NCBI GenBank assembly: GCA_963728535.1
Contig: CAVSKK010000001.1
Coordinates: 744,001 to 808,000, forward strand
Reading direction: 5' to 3'
Length of the DNA stretch: 64,000 nt
DNA from: VAXT01 sp963728535
GTDB lineage: Bacteria; Actinomycetota; Thermoleophilia; Gaiellales; Gaiellaceae
The number at the start of each line of letters is the position of its first letter. Position 1 is the first letter of the stretch. The position numbers were made by a program, and so were the translations under genes. Below the pieces are notes generated by a model, which saw only the letters and a list, made by a program, of their open reading frames with translations, was not told the origin of the DNA and ran no database searches. This document shows positions 16,380 through 23,608 of this stretch, one piece after another.

Positions 16380-17333
16380 GTGAGCGCCATGCTGTTCGAC
16401 CGCGACCAGGTCGATCACCTCGACGATCTGCCGGACAACCTGAAAGGGCTGAACGGCTCGAAGCTCCTCTGGGTCGACATCGACCGGGGCGAAGGTGAGA
16501 AAGCGGAGGAAGTCGCTCGCGCGTTCGACCTCGACGAGGCGACTCGTGACCACCTGGCGTCATCCCCGGGGCGAGCTGTCTTCGACGACTACGGCCGCTA
16601 CATCCACGTGACGACGTACTCGCCCTGCGACGACGAAAAAGGAGACCTCGTCGCGCTCGAGTGTGTCGTCGGAGAGAACTGGGTGATCACCGCGCACGAT
16701 CGCCCGGTCTCGGTCCTGGCTGAGTTCGAGGAGCGGGTCTCGGGGTCGGGCGGCACCGGCGTGCTCGACGGTCCTACCTTCCTCGCCACCCTGATGGACT
16801 GGGTCCTCGGTGCCTACTCGGGAGCGTTCGAGCGGCTGGAGGAGCGCCTCGAGGAGTTCGACGTCCAGGCGATGCGCGGAGACAGCACCGAGCAGGACAT
16901 CGAACGACTCGTCACGGAGCGACAGGAAGTCGGCCGCCTGCGACGCGCGCTCGCTGCGCACCGCTCGCCCTTGACTGCGCTCACCCATCCCGACCTCCAA
17001 GCTCTCGGCGGCGACGCGTCCGCGGAGCGCTTTCAGTCTCTTCTAGGGCGCTTCGAGACCACAGTGCAAGAAGCGCGCGATGCGCGCGAAAGCATCGTTG
17101 GCTCCTTCGACGTGCTGATCGCCAGGACGGGTCATCGCACCAACGACATCATGAAAGTCTTGACGCTCGCGTCGGTCACGCTGCTGCCCGGGGCAGTGAT
17201 CGCCGGCGTGATGGGCATGAACTTCCAGGTCGGCCTCTTCGCCATGACGTGGGTCTTCTACGTCGTCCTCGCGTTGATGGCGGCCGTCGCGATCCTCACC
17301 GTCGGGGTTGCCAAGCTCCGCGGCTGGCTCTAG
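16380..17333 (+). CDS. corA: CorA family divalent-cation transporter, copy 2
   Basis: The 317-residue protein has an acidic cytoplasmic domain, a long helix region and two C-terminal membrane helices, with the GMN signature in GVMGMNFQVG. It diverges strongly from the copy at 14222, so the two may differ in ion or regulation. I use GTG 16380; the ATG three codons later is an alternative. Confidence 0.9.
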   Translation: MSAMLFDRDQVDHLDDLPDNLKGLNGSKLLWVDIDRGEGEKAEEVARAFDLDEATRDHLASSPGRAVFDDYGRYIHVTTYSPCDDEKGDLVALECVVGENWVITAHDRPVSVLAEFEERVSGSGGTGVLDGPTFLATLMDWVLGAYSGAFERLEERLEEFDVQAMRGDSTEQDIERLVTERQEVGRLRRALAAHRSPLTALTHPDLQALGGDASAERFQSLLGRFETTVQEARDARESIVGSFDVLIARTGHRTNDIMKVLTLASVTLLPGAVIAGVMGMNFQVGLFAMTWVFYVVLALMAAVAILTVGVAKLRGWL

Positions 17334-17340
17334 GCCGCTA

Positions 17341-18273
17341 CTAGGGGCAGCGCTTCTTCTTCTCGCCCACGCAGACGTCTCGGCCGCCCCCGCCGTCGAC
17401 AGTGTCCTTGCCCGGGCCGCCGACCAGGCGGTCGCGACCGGGGCCGCCGAAGAGCCGCTCGTTCCCCTGCTCGCCCAGGATGAGGTCATTGCCTCCACCG
17501 CCGGTGATGCGGTCGCCGCCCTTGTGACCGTCGAGCACGTTCGGCCCGCCGTTTCCGACGAGGACGTCGCTCTTTTGCGAGCCGTGGAGGTCCTCGATCG
17601 AGCGCAGCGTGTCCGTTCCCCAGCCGCGAGTCGTGTGTGCCGCGAGGCTCGCGACTACCCCACGTGGCGCGTAGTCGTAGAAGGCCAGATCTCTTCCGGG
17701 CCCGCCGTCCAGGATGTCATTGCCGGCGTCCCCGTCCAGGCCGTCCGAGCCCTCGCCGCCCGACAGCGTGTCGTTGCCCAAGCGGCCGTCGAGCAGGTTG
17801 TCGGTCGCGTCTCCAGTCAGCAGGTCATCGTTGAGAGAGCCGACGAGGCCCTCGAAGTTGGCCAGCGTGTCCGTGCCCCAGCCGGTGGCCGTCTTCGTCG
17901 AGAGGTCGGCCGTCACCGGAGCGGGCGAGTAGTAGAAGAAGGCGAGATCGAACCCCTCGCCACCGTCCACCTGGTCGTCGCCGGCGTCACCCGAAATCGC
18001 GTCGTCGCCGGCGCCGCCCGCGATGGTGTCGTTGCCGTCCTCGCCGCAAAGGGTGTCGTTTCCGCCCGAACCGTCGATCACGTCGTCGCCGGCCCCAGCT
18101 TTGATCACGTCGTCCTCGGGCGTGCCGGTGATTACCTCGCTCGCGGGTGTCCCGTAGATCGTCACGCTCGAGTTGAAGCACTCGTGCTCGGGGTCGTGAA
18201 ACGCCTGCACGGAAGAGGCCCCGCCCAGCGCGACGACGACAACAACGAGAAGTGCAAGCCCGGCCCGATTCAC
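17341..18273 (-). CDS. Secreted RTX-type calcium-binding repeat protein
   Basis: A signal peptide (LALLVVVVVALGGASSVQA) precedes a long run of GGxGxDxUx-type nonapeptides, such as GAGDDVIDGSGGNDTLCGEDG and GGPGRDRLVGGPGKD. Each pair of repeats is expected to bind Ca2+ in a parallel beta roll. Two short inserts with the shared text TGWGTDTL / RGWGTDTL separate the repeat blocks. No catalytic domain is present. It is convergent with CorA copy 2, only 7 nt away. Confidence 0.85.
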   Translation of the reverse strand: MNRAGLALLVVVVVALGGASSVQAFHDPEHECFNSSVTIYGTPASEVITGTPEDDVIKAGAGDDVIDGSGGNDTLCGEDGNDTIAGGAGDDAISGDAGDDQVDGGEGFDLAFFYYSPAPVTADLSTKTATGWGTDTLANFEGLVGSLNDDLLTGDATDNLLDGRLGNDTLSGGEGSDGLDGDAGNDILDGGPGRDLAFYDYAPRGVVASLAAHTTRGWGTDTLRSIEDLHGSQKSDVLVGNGGPNVLDGHKGGDRITGGGGNDLILGEQGNERLFGGPGRDRLVGGPGKDTVDGGGGRDVCVGEKKKRCP

Positions 18274-18326
18274 GAACTAGACGCTACCTGCTCCGTCAGC
18301 GGCGTCGTCCTGATAGAAGCGGCGTC

Positions 18327-18809
18327 GTGACGCGTCCGCTGTGGGCCCCGTGGCGACTCGAGTATGTCGGTAGCGCCGACGAGCAGGAGGGCTGCATCTT
18401 CTGCGCTGCATACGAAGGCGCCGACGAGGAAGGGCTCGTCGTCCATCGGGGGCAGCGAGCGTTCGTCTTGCTGAACCGGTTTCCGTACGCGTCGGGCCAC
18501 TTGTTGATCGCGCCGTTGCGGCACGTCGCCGACTTCGGCCAGCTCGACGACGAGGAGGCCGTCGAGATCCACCGGCTCGCGAGCCAGGGCATGGGCGCAC
18601 TCGCGGAGGTGTACGGGCCTCAGGGGTACAACGTCGGTTGGAACCTGGGCCGCATCGCCGGCGCGGGCATCACCGACCACGTCCATCTCCATCTCGTTCC
18701 GCGGTGGGCGGGCGACACGAACTTCATGCCCGTGCTCGCCGACGTCAAGGTTCTTCCGGAGCACCTGACCGAGACGCGCCGGAAGCTCGCCGAAGCCTGG
18801 CCCAGTTGA
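18327..18809 (+). CDS. HIT family nucleotide hydrolase/phosphorylase (Ap4A type)
   Basis: The protein has the histidine-triad motif HVHLHLVPRW and a Cys pair near the N terminus (CIFCAAYEG) typical of zinc-containing HIT proteins. The N-terminal text LWAPWRLEYV resembles the actinobacterial Ap4A phosphorylase group. It is expected to act on dinucleoside polyphosphates or nucleoside phosphoramidates. The start is GTG 18327. Confidence 0.85.
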   Translation: MTRPLWAPWRLEYVGSADEQEGCIFCAAYEGADEEGLVVHRGQRAFVLLNRFPYASGHLLIAPLRHVADFGQLDDEEAVEIHRLASQGMGALAEVYGPQGYNVGWNLGRIAGAGITDHVHLHLVPRWAGDTNFMPVLADVKVLPEHLTETRRKLAEAWPS

Positions 18810-18813
18810 AAGG

Positions 18814-18850
18814 GAGAGTGCCGGGAGGACTTGGCCCTCCCGGCACTCTC
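18814..18850. terminator. Bidirectional hairpin between convergent genes
   Basis: A perfect 15-bp inverted repeat (GAGAGTGCCGGGAGG and its complement at 18836-18850, loop 7 nt) lies between the HIT gene and the convergent cupredoxin-like gene. There is no clear T run, so it may act as a weak terminator or an mRNA 3' stabiliser for both. Confidence 0.65.
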
Positions 18851-18861
18851 GTCAGAACGAG

Positions 18862-19713
18862 CTAGCGATCGATGATCCTCGTCTTGCTGGACGCGGCGGT
18901 ATAGCCGGGGACAGCCGTGACCCACGCTCTCGCACGGGTCGCGCCGCGCGGGAAGTTGGCGACGAACTGCGCCTGGCTGAATCGATTCAGCCGCACCTTC
19001 TTCGTCGTCACCCACGCACCGCTTCTGCTGAGGCGCTGGATGCGGACGAGGTTGTGGGCGTACGAGCGCTGCGCCTTCACGCGCACGAAGAACAGCTGCC
19101 TCGCGTTCAGCGAGCGGAAGGTAACGAGCGGACGCACGCCGATGACGGGAGCACGCGTGCTCTCACTCCCGTTCCAGGACGCCGAGACCTCGGTCCGGAT
19201 CCTGGGCCGGTAGGTGAGCTCGTACGCGCCGTCGGTCGTGGTGACGGTTCGGGTTTGCGTCGAACCCCTGTACGGCTTGAGTGTGATCGTCACTTCCTTG
19301 CCGGATTCGCCGGTCGGGATGCTGCCGAAGATCGTCACCGGGCTCGCAAACGGGACGCGAAGTGCCGATAGACCGACCGTCACGTGCGACTCGATCGCGT
19401 CCACGATGCCCGAAGGCCCGGGCTTCATCCCGTCGTGGTACGAGTACGAGGCCTCGTCCGCGAACCGGAACGACCAGGACTGGTTCGGTGCCAGTACCGG
19501 CGAGCGGAAGTCCCCGGTGTCGGAGACGACCTGGTGTTTCGCGTTGTCACCGTTCTGCCAGGTGACGGTGTCGCCCGGCTTCACGATCACATGGTCCGGC
19601 CTGAAGCCGGAAGCCGTGATGGTAACGGTGGTGTCGGCGTTGTCTCGAGCCATGGCCGCGGTCGTCGCGCCCGCGAGAGCGAGCATGGCAATCAGTAGAA
19701 CGATTTTCTTCAT
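18862..19713 (-). CDS. Secreted cupredoxin-like protein, paralogue 2
   Basis: A signal peptide (MKKIVLLIAMLALAGATTAAMA) precedes a cupredoxin domain (VTITASGFRPDHVIVKPGDTVTW). One His is in place (NAKHQVVSD). The loop that normally carries Cys-His-Met reads YSYHDGMKPG, so the Cys ligand is missing while His and Met remain. It shares its C-terminal domain (motifs such as VRIQRLSRSGAWV) with the protein at 15361. Upstream, minus-strand CCCCGTGAGCGGGG forms a small hairpin in the leader. Confidence 0.65.
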   Translation of the reverse strand: MKKIVLLIAMLALAGATTAAMARDNADTTVTITASGFRPDHVIVKPGDTVTWQNGDNAKHQVVSDTGDFRSPVLAPNQSWSFRFADEASYSYHDGMKPGPSGIVDAIESHVTVGLSALRVPFASPVTIFGSIPTGESGKEVTITLKPYRGSTQTRTVTTTDGAYELTYRPRIRTEVSASWNGSESTRAPVIGVRPLVTFRSLNARQLFFVRVKAQRSYAHNLVRIQRLSRSGAWVTTKKVRLNRFSQAQFVANFPRGATRARAWVTAVPGYTAASSKTRIIDR

Positions 19714-19847
19714 AGTGCGTATGACCCCCTAGTTGATCGAAGTACGACCGTGTTCTCCCCGCTCACGGGGAAAATCACGCGCCTCTGTGGCTTCTTTACA
19801 GACTTCTAAAAGGGCCGGATCACTTTTCGGCAAGTACCGGCAGGTAA

Positions 19848-19870
19848 GAGCGGACGACGGGGATCGAACC
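19848..19870 (-). repeat. 23-bp duplicate of the tRNA-Gly 3' end
   Basis: This segment is identical to 20578-20600, which covers the T loop, acceptor 3' strand and discriminator of tRNA-Gly(CCC). It lies downstream of the tRNA 3' end, where an integrating element would leave its distal attachment site. The interval is only about 0.7 kb and has no integrase, so it may be the scar of a lost element. Confidence 0.6.
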
Positions 19871-19904
19871 TGCGGCATCCTGCGAGAGGCGTACCCTCGC
19901 ATCC

Positions 19905-20327
19905 GTGGCTGAGCCTGATCAGCGCGCCCTTCGCAACGACACCATCCGGACGTTCTTGACGCCGCTCGCGATCATCGTCTCGGCGCTCACAGTCTTCCTC
20001 GGCTTCCAACATGACGACGCCACGCAGCGGCGAGCGGCCCGGGAGACGTTCCAGCTCGAGGCCGCCAAGCTCGTCATGGCCCAACAGACCTGCACCCAAG
20101 CGAGAGAGAAGGCGGTCACACTCGTCAGGCTTTTCCCCGGACGGCTGCCCAAGGACTTCGTGAACCGGTCGAGCGCAAGATTGCTCAAGACTCGTACGAT
20201 CAAGTCCGGTGCGCTGAAAGGCTCGACCGTCCACGAGGTCTTCAGGCAGGGCCCATGCGGCAAGAAGAGGGTCTCCGCTGCGACGGTGGGCCTGCCCGTT
20301 TTCCAGCCCGCCCCGACTTCTCGTTAG
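19905..20327 (+). CDS. Hypothetical single-pass membrane protein (140 aa)
   Basis: I do not recognise a family. One N-terminal membrane helix (TPLAIIVSALTVFLGF) is followed by a basic region with two Cys (QQTCTQAREKAV, QGPCGKKR). The start is GTG 19905. The gene lies between the tRNA-Gly 3' fragment and the intact tRNA-Gly. Confidence 0.5.
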   Translation: MAEPDQRALRNDTIRTFLTPLAIIVSALTVFLGFQHDDATQRRAARETFQLEAAKLVMAQQTCTQAREKAVTLVRLFPGRLPKDFVNRSSARLLKTRTIKSGALKGSTVHEVFRQGPCGKKRVSAATVGLPVFQPAPTSR

Positions 20328-20351
20328 CGCTGCCGGAGCGAGGACGAGGGA

Positions 20352-20492
20352 TCAGCCGCCCTCCCGGACGACCTTGCCGCCACACTCCGGACACGTGCCC
20401 TGCAGCGCGGGCTTGCCGTTCTTCAGCGTAATCCGTTGCGGGTTCAGGACTTCGACCATCTTCTTGTCCGTCTTGCAGTAGGCCTCGGCCAT
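20352..20492 (-). CDS. DUF5679-like small protein (46 aa)
   Basis: The 46-residue protein resembles DUF5679 zinc ribbons in its layout: an N-terminal Cys region (MAEAYCKTDKKMVEVLNP), a TLKNGKPALQGTCPECGGK centre and a basic end. AAGGAGGAG lies 6-7 nt upstream of ATG 20492, an ideal ribosome binding site. The second Cys of the N-terminal pair is absent (YCKTD), so metal binding may be lost or use other ligands. The function is unknown. Confidence 0.7.
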   Translation of the reverse strand: MAEAYCKTDKKMVEVLNPQRITLKNGKPALQGTCPECGGKVVREGG

Positions 20493-20550
20493 CTGGTTCT
20501 CCTCCTTGGAGTTGGCAGGCGTCAAGGGACTTTAGTCCCTGAGAGACAAG

Positions 20551-20572
20551 AACCCGCCGTTTCCAGCGGGTT
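20551..20572 (-). terminator. Hairpin downstream of tRNA-Gly
   Basis: AACCCGC and GCGGGTT pair across an 8-nt loop just 3' of the tRNA, and the minus strand continues CTTGTCTC with a weak T content. A second small palindrome (AGGGACTTTAGTCCCT, about 20524-20539) follows. Confidence 0.55.
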
Positions 20573-20578
20573 CCCAGG

Positions 20579-20651
20579 AGCGGACGACGGGGATCGAACC
20601 CGCGACCCTCAGCTTGGGAAGCTGATGCTCTACCAACTGAGCTACGTCCGC
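20579..20651 (-). tRNA. tRNA-Gly (anticodon CCC)
   Basis: The cloverleaf has acceptor GCGGACG/CGTCCGC, anticodon stem TCAGC/GCTGA with loop TTCCCAA (anticodon CCC), T arm with TTCGATC, and discriminator T. CCA is not encoded. Its 3' end is duplicated at 19848-19870. Confidence 0.97.
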
Positions 20652-20716
20652 GAAACAGGCTTCAGGATAGCCCAGCAGACGCGATAATCCCGGTGACGAG
20701 AAACAGGAGGAACAAC

Positions 20717-21751
20717 ATGGCGACCATGACCAAGCACGATCTTGAGACGACCGCGAAGGAGCTCGTCGCGGAGGGCAAGGGCATCCTCGCCGCCGACGAG
20801 AGCTCGGGCACGATCAAGAAGCGCCTCGACTCGATCGGCGTCGAGTCGACCGAGGACAACCGGCGGGGCTACCGCGAGCTGCTCTTCACCACGGAAGGGA
20901 TCGAGGAGTTCATCAGCGGCGTGATCCTCTACGACGAGACGATTCGCCAATCAGCCTCGGACGGGACGCCTTTCCCGAAGCTGCTCGCCGACCGCGGGAT
21001 CATCCCCGGGATCAAGGTCGACATGGGCGCGAAGCCACTGGCGGGCGCGCCCGGCGAGACCGTCACCGAGGGGCTCGACGGGCTGCGCGAGCGGCTCGAC
21101 GAGTACCGCGAGCTCGGCGCGCGCTTCACGAAGTGGCGCGCGGTGCTCTCGATCGGCCCGGGCATCCCGACCGACTACTGCATCTGGACGAACGCGCACG
21201 CGCTCGCCCGATATGCCGCGCTGTCGCAGGAAGCAGGGCTCGTCCCGATCGTCGAGCCCGAAGTGCTGATGGACGGCGACCACACGATCGAGACGAGCTA
21301 CCACGTGACCGTCAAGACGCAGCGCGCGGTGTTCACCGAGCTCTTCGACCAGCGGGTCGAGCGTGAGGGGATGCTCCTCAAGCCCAACATGGTTCTCTCG
21401 GGCTACGAGTGCCCTGACCAGGCCGACGACGACGCCGTCGCTGAGCTGACGATCAAGTGCCTCGCGAACGAAGTGCCGGCGGCCGTTCCCGGAATCGTCT
21501 ACCTCTCGGGGGGCCAGTCGGACGAGGACGCGACGAGACGGCTGAACGTGATGAACGCGCGCGGGCCGCATCCGTGGGAGCTCTCGTTCTCGTACGGGCG
21601 TGCTCTCCAGGCTCCTGCGCTCAAAGCCTGGGGTGGCGAGCAGAGCAAAATGGAAGATGCGCAAAAGGCGTTCTACCGCAGGGCGAAGTTCAACGGCGCC
21701 GCGCGGTCGGGCTCCTATGCGCCGGAATGGGAGACGGCCGAAGTCGCTTAG
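20717..21751 (+). CDS. fba: Fructose-bisphosphate aldolase, class I
   Basis: The enzyme cleaves fructose 1,6-bisphosphate to glyceraldehyde 3-phosphate and dihydroxyacetone phosphate through a Schiff base. The 344-residue sequence is clearly class I, the eukaryote-like type: ILAADESSGTIKKRL at the N terminus, and the Schiff-base Lys in MLLKPNMVLSG. ATG 20717 follows AGGAGG at ideal spacing and is preferred to the in-frame ATG at 20693. It works with glpX (22548) and the gap-pgk-tpiA-gpmI operon (29062-33255). Confidence 0.95.
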   Translation: MATMTKHDLETTAKELVAEGKGILAADESSGTIKKRLDSIGVESTEDNRRGYRELLFTTEGIEEFISGVILYDETIRQSASDGTPFPKLLADRGIIPGIKVDMGAKPLAGAPGETVTEGLDGLRERLDEYRELGARFTKWRAVLSIGPGIPTDYCIWTNAHALARYAALSQEAGLVPIVEPEVLMDGDHTIETSYHVTVKTQRAVFTELFDQRVEREGMLLKPNMVLSGYECPDQADDDAVAELTIKCLANEVPAAVPGIVYLSGGQSDEDATRRLNVMNARGPHPWELSFSYGRALQAPALKAWGGEQSKMEDAQKAFYRRAKFNGAARSGSYAPEWETAEVA

Positions 21752-22082
21752 CGAGGACCTCCTCCGGTCTCACGTCGAGCGGTTCAACGAGGGAGTCCGT
21801 TCAGGTGACTATGGACCGATGCTCGAGCAATTCGCCGAGGACGCGGAGCTCGCGTTCGAAGGCGTCCCGGTCGGGCCGTTCCGCGGCAAGCCCGCGATCG
21901 CCCAGGCGTACGTCGACCAGCCGCCGGACGACGAGATCGTGATCCTGCGCACCCGCGAGTCGGGGGACGATCTCGTCGTCGCGGACTACGCCTGGCGCGC
22001 GGAGCCTTCCTCGCGGGCCGGCACGCTCATCCTGCGCCTGCGCGATGCCGAGATCTCCCGGCTGCTCGTCACCTTCGGCTAG
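21717..22082 (+). CDS. SnoaL/NTF2-like protein
   Basis: The C-terminal 105 residues fit the NTF2-like fold used by SnoaL-type proteins: a helical start (EDLLRSHVERFNEGVRSGDYGPMLEQF), then strands (DAELAFEGVPVGPFRGKPAIAQAY) that form the cone. ATG 21717 lies within the end of the aldolase gene; it is the last usable in-frame start before the domain. The substrate or ligand is unknown. Confidence 0.65.
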   Translation: MRRNGRRPKSLSEDLLRSHVERFNEGVRSGDYGPMLEQFAEDAELAFEGVPVGPFRGKPAIAQAYVDQPPDDEIVILRTRESGDDLVVADYAWRAEPSSRAGTLILRLRDAEISRLLVTFG

Positions 22083-22504
22083 CGCAGTCGAACGACGAAC
22101 CAGCCGTTTACGTCGTCGCAGAGCACCTGCTCGGGCTGCTCGTTCGCGTACGTGTAGACCGGTAGCCCGCGGTGCGTGACCTGCAGCCGGCCGTCAGGGC
22201 GCCGGATGACGCCGAAGCGCCCGGGGATGCCGGCGATGCGGCGAGGCACAGCGGCCCTGCGGCGAACGATCAGCGGCGGCCACGCCCTGGCGCACCCGCC
22301 CTTGCATCTGATCTTCCCGCCGGCGCGCTTCTCGACGTTCCAGTAGTAGAGCGCCTGCTTGCTTCGAGTCGTGAGAACCGGTCCGAACACGTTGTCCTGG
22401 TACTTGATGACCGGCGGACGGGCCGAGGATCCGGTCATCGCCGAAGGCGCGAAGGCCAGCGCGGCGAGAACGGCAAGTGGGAGCAACAAAAGCCTCATCT
22501 GCAC
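22079..22504 (-). CDS. Secreted protein with COG4315-type repeats
   Basis: A signal peptide (LLLLPLAVLAALAFAPSA) precedes two copies of the secreted repeat found in COG4315 proteins: one with ALYYWNVEKRAGGKIRCKGG...AWPPL, the other with GLPVYTYANEQPEQVLCDDVNGW. The Cys residues (CKGGCA, LCDD) are typical. The function of these proteins is unknown. It overlaps the preceding convergent gene by 4 nt at the 3' end. Confidence 0.75.
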   Translation of the reverse strand: MQMRLLLLPLAVLAALAFAPSAMTGSSARPPVIKYQDNVFGPVLTTRSKQALYYWNVEKRAGGKIRCKGGCARAWPPLIVRRRAAVPRRIAGIPGRFGVIRRPDGRLQVTHRGLPVYTYANEQPEQVLCDDVNGWFVVRLR

Positions 22505-22547
22505 ATAGTCACACTAGAGCCCAGGGCATTACACCGCGGTTAACCCT

Positions 22548-23603
22548 TCATACGCCCAGGTCGGTGCCCGTCTGGAACCGACGGCCCGAGAGTTCTTCGA
22601 GCTTCGCGAAGGAATGGTGGGCTTCGATCCGGCGGACGGTCCCCGACTTCGAGCGCATGACGATCGAATCGGTGATCGCTCCATTGGGCGTGTAGCGAAC
22701 GCCGCGCAGAAGAGCGCCGGTCGTGACCCCCGTGGCTGCGAAGAAGACCTCATTGCCCCCGACGAGATCGTCGGTCGAGAGCACCCGGTCGAGGTCGTAG
22801 CCGGCCTCGATCAGCGCCTGGCGCTCCTCGTCGTTCCGCGGCCAGAGCTTGCCCAAGAGCACGCCGCCGACGCACTTGAGCGCCGACGCGGCGAGAACAC
22901 CTTCGGGCGTGCCGCCGACTCCCATCAGCAGGTCAACGCCCGTACCGGGCTGGGCTGCAGCGATCGAGGGAGCGACATCGCCGTCCGGGATCAGCAGCAC
23001 CTGCGCCTCGACCGAACGCAGCTCCGCGATCAAGTCCTTGTGGCGGTCGCGCTCGAGGACGACGACCGTGACGTCGCTCGGCCTCACGCCCTTCGCCTTG
23101 GCGACTCGCTTCACGTTCTCGGCCGGCGGCGCATCGATGTCCACCACGTCGGCGCCTTCCGGGCCGCAAGCGATCTTGTTCATGTAGACGGCGGCGCCGG
23201 GGAAGAACATCGATCCACGCTCAGCCGCCGACATGGTGGCGATCGCGTTCGGATAGCCCTTCGCGCAGAGCGTCGTCCCCTCGAGCGGGTCGACTGCGAC
23301 ATCCACCTCGGGGCCGGTGCCGGAACCGATCTCCTCGCCGTTGTAGAGCATCGGCGCCTCGTCCTTCTCGCCTTCGCCGATGACGACGACGCCGGCCATG
23401 TTCGTCGTCCCGAGCATGTGGCGCATGCCGTCGACGGCGGCCTGGTCGGCGGAGATCTTGTCGCCACGCCCGATCCAGCGGCCTGCAGCCATAGCAGCCG
23501 ACTCGGTCACCCGCACGAGCTCGAGCGCGAGGTTGCGGTCGGGAGTCAGGCCGGAAGTTCCTGCTGGCGCGCCGGTTTCGGCAGCCTGCGTCACGCCGGG
23601 CAT
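22548..23603 (-). CDS. glpX: Fructose-1,6-bisphosphatase, class II
   Basis: GlpX dephosphorylates fructose 1,6-bisphosphate in gluconeogenesis. The Li+-sensitive phosphatase motifs are present: GEGEKDEAPMLYNGE and VDPLEGTTLCAKG for metal binding, then MGVGGTPEGVLAA. It lies 5 nt downstream of argS, so the two are probably cotranscribed. With class I aldolase nearby, the upper and lower parts of gluconeogenesis are both encoded in this window. Confidence 0.95.
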   Translation of the reverse strand: MPGVTQAAETGAPAGTSGLTPDRNLALELVRVTESAAMAAGRWIGRGDKISADQAAVDGMRHMLGTTNMAGVVVIGEGEKDEAPMLYNGEEIGSGTGPEVDVAVDPLEGTTLCAKGYPNAIATMSAAERGSMFFPGAAVYMNKIACGPEGADVVDIDAPPAENVKRVAKAKGVRPSDVTVVVLERDRHKDLIAELRSVEAQVLLIPDGDVAPSIAAAQPGTGVDLLMGVGGTPEGVLAASALKCVGGVLLGKLWPRNDEERQALIEAGYDLDRVLSTDDLVGGNEVFFAATGVTTGALLRGVRYTPNGAITDSIVMRSKSGTVRRIEAHHSFAKLEELSGRRFQTGTDLGV

Positions 23604-23608
23604 CCTAC

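Noticed and set aside
20436..20687. Plus-strand ORF across the tRNA-Gly gene
   Set aside because: The text DRTRDPQLGKLMLYQLSY is the antisense of a tRNA, and the 5' part is antisense to the DUF5679-like gene.
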